From contig JAIXWI010000010.1 of assembly GCA_027491355.1 (NCBI GenBank), forward strand, positions 1 to 63,575: a DNA stretch of 63,575 nucleotides. Direction: 5' to 3'. The position numbers and the translations under genes were made by a program. This DNA is from Bacteroidota bacterium (GTDB lineage: Bacteria > Bacteroidota > Bacteroidia > UKL13-3). The notes below the pieces were generated by a model that saw nothing but the letters and a program-made list of their open reading frames with translations, did no database searches and was not told the DNA's origin. Below, piece by piece: positions 46,258-53,956 of the stretch. How positions within the stretch are numbered: the stretch's first letter is position 1; every line of letters starts with the position of its first letter.

Positions 46258-47906
46258 ACAATTCTGAAATAGCAGAAATACTAGAACTATATGCGAAATT
46301 AAGCGAATTACATGAAGGCAACCCTTTTAAAATTAAAGCATTAGCTGCAGCTGCATTTCAGTTAGACAAGTACCCGATTCCTCTGGCAACCCTCAGCTTA
46401 TCAGAAATAGAAAAGGTTCAAGGTATTGGTAAAAGCCTTGCACAAACCATACACGCATTCATTCAACAAAATAGTTTACCTGAACTCGAACAACTGATTG
46501 AACAAACGCCTCTGGGCATCAGAGAAATCATGCAAATAAAGGGTTTAGGCCCTAAAAAAGTACGCTTGATTTGGAAAGAACTGGGAATTGAAAACATTGG
46601 CGAGTTGCTTTATGCTTGCAAGGAAAACAGGCTCCTGCATTTAAAAGGATTTGGTGAAAAGACACAAGCCAGTGTTATGCAACAAATTTATTTCAGAATG
46701 GAAAATGCAGACAAATTCCATTATGCAAGGGCTGAAAAAATTGCATTTGAACTTGTAAAAAACTTGGAGTTAAGCTTTCAAAAAGTTTCACTTACCGGGG
46801 CAATTAGAAGAGCCTGCGAAACATTAGAACAAATTGAAATGGTTGTTGCAACACCATCAATTGATGCACTCCAAAACCATTTAACAAAAGCTGATGGGTT
46901 TCAATTCAAGCAAATTTTAGATGAAAAACTCATCGGAAATTATCATAGCTTTCCTGTTTGCATTCATACCTGTTCAGTTGCAGCATTTTATTTGAAATTA
47001 TTTGAAACTACTGGAACAACGAAGCACCAGGCAGCCTATCCTGTGCTAAAAGACAACACTCAATTATTTGAGAGTGAGGCTGCCATCTACGAGCAACTTC
47101 AAATGGCATTCATAGAACCTGAAATGCGTGAAAATGAAGCAATCATTTCATTGGCCATACAAAACAAATTACCTGTATTGATAACAGGTACAGACCTTAA
47201 AGGCCCCTTACACAACCACAGTGTTTGGAGTGACGGACAAAACACCATAGAAGAAATGGCCTTGTGGTGTATGCAAAAAGGATATGCCTACTTAGGAATG
47301 GCAGACCACAGTAAATCTGCCTTTTACGCTAACGGCTTGTCTATTGAAAGGGTTTATGCTCAACAAGATGAAATTGATAAATTGAATAAGAAGTATCCCC
47401 ATTTTAAAATTTTAAAAGGCATTGAATCAGATATTTTGAACGATGGGAGTCTTGATTACCCTGATGAAGTACTTTCTACCTTTGACTATGTTGTTGCATC
47501 AGTTCACAGTAACCTTAAAATGACCGAGGAAAAAGCAATGGCTCGACTCATAAAAGCCATTGAAAATCCTTATACCCATATTTTGGGTCACCCTACTGGA
47601 CGTTTATTGCTCATGCGAGAAGGTTATCCTGTTAACCATAAAAAAATCATTGATGCTTGTGCAGCAAATGGCGTTCACATTGAAATCAATGCCAATCCTT
47701 ACCGACTCGATTTAGACTGGAGACATATTTCCTATGCCATTGAAAAAGGAGTTTTATTGAGTATCAACCCAGATGCACACAATACAGATGGATTGCTAGA
47801 TTTACACTTCGGAATTTTAGCAGCTAGGAAAGGTGGTTTGGAAAAGATTGGATGCTTGAACACCCTTCATATTGACGATTTAATGCTAAAACTGTATAAA
47901 AAATAA
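46254..47906 (+). CDS. polX: PolX/PHP protein with degenerate polymerase site
   Basis: A 550-residue family X protein. N-terminal HhH domain (KVQGIGKSLAQTIHAFI, QIKGLGPKKVRLIWKEL), then a palm-like region. In active PolX the palm motif is GSxRRGxxxxGDxDxL with two metal Asp; here it reads GAIRRACETLEQIEMV (about residues 180-195), so both Asp are replaced. The PHP domain (about 314-550) is intact: GPLHNHSVWSDG, ADHS, GIESDI, SVHS, GHPTGR and NPDAH. I infer a phosphodiesterase or exonuclease role without polymerase activity. The ATG overlaps the upstream stop. Confidence 0.85.
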   Translation: MNNSEIAEILELYAKLSELHEGNPFKIKALAAAAFQLDKYPIPLATLSLSEIEKVQGIGKSLAQTIHAFIQQNSLPELEQLIEQTPLGIREIMQIKGLGPKKVRLIWKELGIENIGELLYACKENRLLHLKGFGEKTQASVMQQIYFRMENADKFHYARAEKIAFELVKNLELSFQKVSLTGAIRRACETLEQIEMVVATPSIDALQNHLTKADGFQFKQILDEKLIGNYHSFPVCIHTCSVAAFYLKLFETTGTTKHQAAYPVLKDNTQLFESEAAIYEQLQMAFIEPEMRENEAIISLAIQNKLPVLITGTDLKGPLHNHSVWSDGQNTIEEMALWCMQKGYAYLGMADHSKSAFYANGLSIERVYAQQDEIDKLNKKYPHFKILKGIESDILNDGSLDYPDEVLSTFDYVVASVHSNLKMTEEKAMARLIKAIENPYTHILGHPTGRLLLMREGYPVNHKKIIDACAANGVHIEINANPYRLDLDWRHISYAIEKGVLLSINPDAHNTDGLLDLHFGILAARKGGLEKIGCLNTLHIDDLMLKLYKK

Positions 47907-47985
47907 AATAAATCGACTAAATATGTGAATAAATTTTAGAAATAATAAAATTAATAATAATTTCGTATCACTATTTAAGTACCCT

Positions 47986-48474
47986 ATGTTGAAAAAATTT
48001 ACCATCTTAAGTTTCATACTTTTCATTGTTTCTCATCAAATCAAAGCGCAAGACAATACTGCCGCAAACTTTGAAAATCAGCTTAACCTACTGAGAAACA
48101 AAATTCAAACACAGCAAAAACTTATCCACAAAAATGCAGAAACATTGCGTTTACAGGATGATAAAATTGTCGAGTTAAACAACCAATTGTCAACATTGAA
48201 AAATGCTCAATCAGAGCAGTTAACCTCTTTTGAATCCAAGATTTCAGGAATTTTAGGTGATTACAACACTAAAATAGATGATCAAAATAAAGTAATTGAA
48301 GACTTAAAGGCTTCATTGAGTAAAAAAGATTTCAATTTATACTTATACATAGCAATTGCATTGTGTGTTGCTCTAGTTCTCTTTGTTTATTTCATGAAAA
48401 TGGCAACCCAAAAAGCCATCACACAACAAAGCAAAAATTGGTCAGATTTCTTAACCTACATCGTAAAAAGATAA
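47986..48474 (+). CDS. Exported coiled-coil protein with one membrane helix
   Basis: A 162-residue protein of unknown function that opens the variant motor cluster. A signal peptide (ending QIKAQ) precedes a periplasmic coiled coil (about 25-110). A membrane helix (NLYLYIAIALCVALVLFVYF, about 116-137) is followed by a short cytoplasmic tail. Its place corresponds to gldK in the classic gldKLMN order, but it has none of the SUMF fold of GldK. A TAATTTCG element upstream (about 47958) is a plausible -7. GldL-like follows after 9 bases. Confidence 0.6.
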   Translation: MLKKFTILSFILFIVSHQIKAQDNTAANFENQLNLLRNKIQTQQKLIHKNAETLRLQDDKIVELNNQLSTLKNAQSEQLTSFESKISGILGDYNTKIDDQNKVIEDLKASLSKKDFNLYLYIAIALCVALVLFVYFMKMATQKAITQQSKNWSDFLTYIVKR

Positions 48475-48483
48475 CTTAATTAT

Positions 48484-48984
48484 ATGGCAATCAAAGCAAA
48501 AGGAAAATTAGATCCGATAACCTTTATCTATGGTTTCGGTGCAGCAGTCATTTTGGTAGGATCTATGTTTAAATTCATTGGATGGGATTATGCCAATGAA
48601 TTGTTTATTGCCGGTTTGGCAATTGAAGCGGTGGTTTTTATCATTTCTGCTTTTGAAAGAAAAGTAGATGACAAAGAATACCATTGGGAAAATGTGTTTC
48701 CACAATTAGAACAAGAAAACACTGGAAACAGTCCTGATACCAGCTCTTATGCAAAAGCAATGGAACAATTGTCTGAAAGTATCAAAAGTTTTTCAGGAGA
48801 AATCACCCATTTGAATCAGTCACTAGCTCATATCAATAAAGATATGCAGGCTAACAATGAGTTAACCAAAGCAATGAATGATAAAGTTCAAGAATTGAAC
48901 AAACAAATGGAAGAGTATGCGGGATACATGCAACAAATGAATGCCAAATACAAAGACTTTCTATCAGGTGGTAAATCAATGTAA
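48484..48984 (+). CDS. gldL: GldL-like motor protein
   Basis: A 166-residue inner-membrane protein of the GldL family, whose founder forms the proton channel ring of the T9SS/gliding motor. Two membrane helices are seen: VILVGSMFKFIGWD region and GLAIEAVVFIISAFE. Glu48 in the second helix aligns with the essential Glu49 of Flavobacterium GldL, and Glu58 with Glu59; Lys30 aligns with Lys27. The family His of the first loop is replaced by Gly33. The rest is a cytoplasmic coiled coil (about 80-160), shorter than usual. The stop overlaps the next ATG by one base. Confidence 0.82.
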   Translation: MAIKAKGKLDPITFIYGFGAAVILVGSMFKFIGWDYANELFIAGLAIEAVVFIISAFERKVDDKEYHWENVFPQLEQENTGNSPDTSSYAKAMEQLSESIKSFSGEITHLNQSLAHINKDMQANNELTKAMNDKVQELNKQMEEYAGYMQQMNAKYKDFLSGGKSM

Positions 48985-50381
48985 TGGCAGGTTCAACAGT
49001 TAAAATACATCGCTCAAGGGCACTGAGTTTTAAGAAATTATCATTCTTATACTTGGTGTTTATTGTGTTTTATTTTTTCTCAACCTCTGGTGAATACATC
49101 AAGCAATACCAATCCATGAACAAGACTCAAGTCATGCTCAATGGAATTTTACAAGCGGAGTTAGAAAAAATAGACTGCAAGAACTTGGAAGATATTGCAT
49201 TGAAAAACAAGACCATCGATTTATACAACCAACTTGAAAACATCCACAAAGATTTACAAGATTACATTGGGAATTCTATCACTCAAGATGAAAAGCTTAA
49301 AGAAACAAAATTCAGCAAACAATTTGTAGAAAATGGAAATTATGACAATTTAAAGTCAGCAATTTTAAATTATGCTGAAATGTTTCCTGCTGAACAAAAG
49401 CAATCTATGATTTCAGCGTTTGGAATAACAGCTGAGAACAAAAACAAATTGTTTACCAATATTCCCAATGGTTTTATGGGTAATGTATTTAAAAATTACC
49501 AAACAATTGTACTTAAAAACGCCATTCGGTTTTTGAATGAAAAAACACCAAAAAATGAAGTTGCACCAAAAAATCCTAAAGTAGATTTAGCTAACAAAAC
49601 GCAGCCGTTTCTTCAGTCTTTAAAATCCATATATTACTTGGGAGAGCAGGTACAATTTTCACTTTTTAGTAACAATGGTAGCCAACCTAAACTTCAAATC
49701 AATGAGGTTCAAATTGCGGTAAAAGCAATGAATGAAAACACTTATACTGCGATTTGGAAACCAACAAAACCAGGTTTTTATACTGTTGTAGCTGCTAATG
49801 ATTTAAATACACAGTCTCAACAAATTGAGGTAAAATCTCTCGATTTAAAATTCCTAGAAAACACTCAAGAATTGGTTTGTTTCATGAACGAACCATTTAC
49901 ACTTACGCCATATTTATCCAAAAATATAAACATCCGTGAATTAAAGTTCGTTTCAAAAGAAGCAAAAATTGAAATAGAAGAAAATCATTTAAAAATCACA
50001 CCTATTGTAGAGGGTCGCTTTAGTTTGGCTGTAAAGCTCGGGGATAAATTGATTGAAAATCTGTCCTTGTTTTCTAAAATTAATACCGCACCTACTGTAC
50101 TCATTAAAGATAAATACAATCAACTTACAAAAACCGCTAATGCACATGCTTTAACCAGTGACCATTCTGTTTGGCAAGTAGTTGCGTTTAACATGGTTTG
50201 TATTGAACCCGATGGAAAAAAACAAACTTTCCATTCAAACAACCGATTTTTAAATACTGAAATGTTGGAATGTCAAAAAAATATGCCTGAAGGTGCTAGT
50301 ATCATATTTGAACAAATAAAATTATTGTACAACGATGGTATCAAGACAACATCTGGCAGACCTGTTTATATTCAAAAATAA
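48984..50381 (+). CDS. GldM-like protein, first copy (no conserved Arg)
   Basis: A 465-residue protein related to GldM, the periplasm-spanning shaft of the gliding/T9SS motor. One membrane helix (LSFLYLVFIVFYFFS, about 19-33) follows a short cytoplasmic N-terminus. A helical region then covers about 40-200, and beta-rich domains about 210-465. At the position of the essential Arg9 of Flavobacterium GldM (motif RxKxIxLMYLV) this copy has Ser15 (SFKKLSFLYLV); the nearest Arg is at 12. It starts on the last base of the GldL-like gene and ends on the first base of the second GldM-like gene. Confidence 0.75.
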   Translation: MAGSTVKIHRSRALSFKKLSFLYLVFIVFYFFSTSGEYIKQYQSMNKTQVMLNGILQAELEKIDCKNLEDIALKNKTIDLYNQLENIHKDLQDYIGNSITQDEKLKETKFSKQFVENGNYDNLKSAILNYAEMFPAEQKQSMISAFGITAENKNKLFTNIPNGFMGNVFKNYQTIVLKNAIRFLNEKTPKNEVAPKNPKVDLANKTQPFLQSLKSIYYLGEQVQFSLFSNNGSQPKLQINEVQIAVKAMNENTYTAIWKPTKPGFYTVVAANDLNTQSQQIEVKSLDLKFLENTQELVCFMNEPFTLTPYLSKNINIRELKFVSKEAKIEIEENHLKITPIVEGRFSLAVKLGDKLIENLSLFSKINTAPTVLIKDKYNQLTKTANAHALTSDHSVWQVVAFNMVCIEPDGKKQTFHSNNRFLNTEMLECQKNMPEGASIIFEQIKLLYNDGIKTTSGRPVYIQK

Positions 50382-51784
50382 TGTCTGCATACGTTAAAAT
50401 AAAAAGAAGTAAAAATTTAAGGTTCAAGCTCATTAGCTTGATGTACCTTGTATTTTTAATGTTGTCGTTGATTCAGATACCAACTGATTGGCTTGCTAGC
50501 AATGCATTCATATATCCATATTTGAACTACCCAAAAACCAGCTATGATGCTGAAATGATTCAAGTAACAGCGGCAAAATTAAAAGCTATTGAGCCACAAA
50601 TGCATGTTGCCCTCGGTGTAGATTCAATAACTAAAGCCATCAAAGAGCCCAATGCATATGCTCCTACAGATATGTATTTTATCAAAAATGGCCAAGCAGA
50701 GCCGGTATTCAATGCACTGATTGATTTAAAAGATTGGGTAAACAATGTCAATACCGATTCTGTAATCACATCCAATTTTGCATACTTATTTGAAGAAGAT
50801 TTAAAAAATGGCCTACAAAAAAATAATTTAAAAAGTTGGCAAAATTGGAAATGGAAACATGTTCCCGTTACAATGGCAGTAAACCTGTTTGAAGAAATTA
50901 AATTAAGAATTGACTTACTTGCTGCTGCTGTTCAACCAATTGACAAAAACAGTAGCAATGAAGAAACATCCAATGTATTCAACAGTCAAGAAAACCCTAA
51001 ACTGGTTCTTTTAAGCGAAAATGGGAAACTGAGAATTGGAGAGACCCTCAAATTCCATTTGTATGCTGATAGTTTGGTTGATCTTAAAATTAGAAAAAAC
51101 AATGTAGTTTTAGAGAACCAGCATCAATTTAATTCAGATACCGTACTTTTCAAACCTACTCAATCAGGAAATTACACCATTGACATTACTGGAACCAGAC
51201 TTCATGAAGTATTTGATGTAAATGTAGTGCCTGCAAGTATTTTGTCTGACAAAAACAGTACACTAAGAATTGCATACAAAGGCATTCAATACAAACAATC
51301 ATTACCTACTGGACTAAATTCAGCTTCTTTGTATGTTAATGGATTGAACAAGGGTAAGATTGAATCATCCAAGCAATTGAATTTTGTACCAAATCAAATT
51401 GGATGGAATGTTTTAGAGCTAAAATCTGCAAACAATGTATTGCTCTTAGACTCAATTTACGTAAAGCCATTGCCAGAACCCTATGTTTTAATTGAAGATT
51501 TACCAAATTTCAGTATCAGTAAAAAACGTTTAGAGCAACAAACTACTTTGAAACTTTTTGCAACTCATCCTTCATTTGAAAAACAAACCTACCAAATAGA
51601 ATCTTTTGAGTATGAAATTCCTGGTACATCCATCAATTCCGATAAAGTACAAGGAGCATTGTTTCCAGTAACAGAAGCATTGAAAAAAAGCAATGTTTCC
51701 TATATCATCTTTTCAAAACTTGTTATCAAACAGGGCAATGAAAGTAAAACGTTAACCGAACCCATTGTAGTTAAAATTCTTTAA
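50381..51784 (+). CDS. GldM-like protein, second copy (Arg retained)
   Basis: A 467-residue paralogue of the preceding gene: both begin with VKIxRS and share LMYLVF/FLYLVF after a basic stretch. Here the position equivalent to GldM Arg9 is Arg14 (RFKLISLMYLV). One membrane helix (about 17-33), a helical region to about 190, then beta domains follow. I infer that it forms a heterodimer with the first copy. Its stop is 2 bases from the next gene. It could instead be an independent homodimer. Confidence 0.75.
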   Translation: MSAYVKIKRSKNLRFKLISLMYLVFLMLSLIQIPTDWLASNAFIYPYLNYPKTSYDAEMIQVTAAKLKAIEPQMHVALGVDSITKAIKEPNAYAPTDMYFIKNGQAEPVFNALIDLKDWVNNVNTDSVITSNFAYLFEEDLKNGLQKNNLKSWQNWKWKHVPVTMAVNLFEEIKLRIDLLAAAVQPIDKNSSNEETSNVFNSQENPKLVLLSENGKLRIGETLKFHLYADSLVDLKIRKNNVVLENQHQFNSDTVLFKPTQSGNYTIDITGTRLHEVFDVNVVPASILSDKNSTLRIAYKGIQYKQSLPTGLNSASLYVNGLNKGKIESSKQLNFVPNQIGWNVLELKSANNVLLLDSIYVKPLPEPYVLIEDLPNFSISKKRLEQQTTLKLFATHPSFEKQTYQIESFEYEIPGTSINSDKVQGALFPVTEALKKSNVSYIIFSKLVIKQGNESKTLTEPIVVKIL

Positions 51785-51786
51785 CC

Positions 51787-53841
51787 ATGAAACACACTAT
51801 TCGTATCCTATTTATATTTACACTCTGTTTTCAAGCATTCAATTTGAAAGCTCAAGACACAATTGTAATTGAACAATCAAAAGTTATTTCCAAAGGTCAG
51901 AGTTTTGAGGTAGCTGCAGGCACTACAATTGTTTTCATGCCAGGTGCTAAAATTTGGGTAGAAGGAAGTTTGAACTTAGCTGGTACTGCAGCAAAACCAA
52001 TTACAATCATTTCAAAAGATGCCAAAGAACCAGGTTCTGGTATTGTCATCAACGGTCAATCCTATCAACAAAATATTCAAATTGCCTATACCCATTTTGT
52101 TTCATTAGAACAAGCAATCAGGTTTGACCCCTTTTGGGCAAGAAAAATTGTAGATCTTGACCATGTAAAAGTAAGTCAGTCTGTTTACAATGAATCAAGT
52201 ATTTATGTAGCTGCTCCTTTTATTGACCACAATTACCCGCCTATTCGATTTTCTATTTCAGGCTTAGATTATTTTAACAACAATGCTGGTGTTTTCATTG
52301 AAGAATTCGGAAACAAATCTGTTCAATTCAATTTGAGTAACTTGAATTTCTTTGAAAATAAACTATCAACTTCAAACGAGGCAAGCGGTATTTTTAATTT
52401 ACAATTGACCGAAGCAACACAAAAACAAAAAAACCAACTGGACCAGCTAGCATTTAACCGAAACTTTCAAGGAAACAATGAAATTGGTTTAGCTGTTTTT
52501 GGCAATCAAGACACCATAACTGTTCAATCTGCAATGGGTGTTAATGGCACTATACCTGTTATAGATGCCAAATCAGATCCAAGACTTCCAACAGTTTCAA
52601 TTCAAAAACTAGACAATATCGTGTCTATGCAACGCGATAAATGCTTGATTCAAAAAATAACACACCAAAGAAATCAAATTGTTATACATTCAAATGCTGC
52701 ATGTGCAGTGAGCTACTTGAAAGACAGCAATGCAATGAATGTTCCATTCACAGTTAATAGAAATAAAGACAGCATCACTCTCAATTACACAGGAAATGCA
52801 ATTCCTGAAAAACTATGGATGAATGAAGAATTTTGGGCAATAGTACCTCCTCTCTCTCAGCTAGATTCTTCAAATGCTTTACAAAAACCTGAAAACAAAT
52901 TAGAAGAAAAAAAGGCACACGGATTTTGGGCCGATTCGTCTATGCTCAAAGAACTGAATTTATTTAAACCAAGCCTTGAAATTGGCATGTTTACTGGTAT
53001 TGCAGCATACATTGGAGACATCAAACCAAAATTTGGATTACCTGCAAATTACCATCTTTCCAATGGTATCAATATACAGTACCACCATAACAAACATGTT
53101 TCTTATCAATTCACATTTAACAGGGCTGATATTGGCTCTGATGACCCAACTGGCTTGTATTTGGCCTATTCTTCTTTGCCAATTTATGTAGACAAAGGGT
53201 CTGTAGCATGGAAAGTTCCAAGCTATAGAATGAACTTTAGAACAGAAATTTATGCTTTTGAATTGGGTACTACTTATTATTTTAATAGGTATATCATGGA
53301 AGACAAATCCGCAGCAAATTTGAAGGGTAAATGGGTAAACGGAATTGGAATGGGTATTGGTATTTTCAGGTTTGACCCATATAGGTACACTGTGTATAGC
53401 AAATATGCAGATGAGATACAGTGGGTTAGTTTAAGAGAAATGGGAACCGAAGGGCAAAATTTCTTACCTGGAAGGTCACAGTATGGAAAATATGCCATGA
53501 ACTTGAACTTGCATTATGAACTGAATTTTTGCTATGAACGTTGGAAATTCAAAACTGAATTGAGAGGAGTCATTACCTCAACCAATTATTTAGATGATAT
53601 GGGTGATGGTTATTACTATGGAAATGATTACCAAAAATGGGCTGCAACAGTGCCAGAATGGGGAAATTATGTAGATAAAAACGGTAATTCAGTGCCAATG
53701 GTACAAGTTTTTCCTGATTTTGGTAAAGTAGCTTCCAAAAGAACTTACAGCCTCCTACCTGATGGGTATGTACAATTCCATATGGGCTTAAGTTATGACA
53801 TTGGAGCTCCATGGAAAACAAACAAAAAAGCAAAAAAATAA
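51787..53841 (+). CDS. Outer-membrane protein: beta-helix-like plus barrel
   Basis: A 684-residue protein with a signal peptide (ending LKAQ). The first part (about 25-370) has a right-handed beta-helix character (KPITIISKDAKEPGSGIVI, YTHFVSLEQAIRFD, YFNNNAGVFIEEF). The last 290 residues resemble a DUF6089-type outer-membrane barrel, with IGMFTGIAAYIGDIKP, GTEGQNFLPGRSQYG, TNYLDDMGDGYYYG and LSYDIGAPW at the end. It sits where gldN would be, immediately after the two GldM-like genes (2 bases), so I infer it is the outer-membrane partner of this motor. Confidence 0.7.
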   Translation: MKHTIRILFIFTLCFQAFNLKAQDTIVIEQSKVISKGQSFEVAAGTTIVFMPGAKIWVEGSLNLAGTAAKPITIISKDAKEPGSGIVINGQSYQQNIQIAYTHFVSLEQAIRFDPFWARKIVDLDHVKVSQSVYNESSIYVAAPFIDHNYPPIRFSISGLDYFNNNAGVFIEEFGNKSVQFNLSNLNFFENKLSTSNEASGIFNLQLTEATQKQKNQLDQLAFNRNFQGNNEIGLAVFGNQDTITVQSAMGVNGTIPVIDAKSDPRLPTVSIQKLDNIVSMQRDKCLIQKITHQRNQIVIHSNAACAVSYLKDSNAMNVPFTVNRNKDSITLNYTGNAIPEKLWMNEEFWAIVPPLSQLDSSNALQKPENKLEEKKAHGFWADSSMLKELNLFKPSLEIGMFTGIAAYIGDIKPKFGLPANYHLSNGINIQYHHNKHVSYQFTFNRADIGSDDPTGLYLAYSSLPIYVDKGSVAWKVPSYRMNFRTEIYAFELGTTYYFNRYIMEDKSAANLKGKWVNGIGMGIGIFRFDPYRYTVYSKYADEIQWVSLREMGTEGQNFLPGRSQYGKYAMNLNLHYELNFCYERWKFKTELRGVITSTNYLDDMGDGYYYGNDYQKWAATVPEWGNYVDKNGNSVPMVQVFPDFGKVASKRTYSLLPDGYVQFHMGLSYDIGAPWKTNKKAKK

Positions 53842-53956
53842 TTTCAGCAAGAAACCTACAATTCAAATGAATGGGTTACTTTTTGAGTTATTTATTTCAT
53901 AGTCAACAACGTATTTTCTCAAAAATATCATTATTTCGTAGGTAAGCTTTCGCTTC

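Noticed and set aside
47986-53841. The cluster as an antiphage Zorya-type (ZorAB) motor.
   Set aside because: The membrane proteins match GldL/GldM features, not MotA/MotB, and no ZorC/D/E-like helicase or nuclease gene is adjacent.
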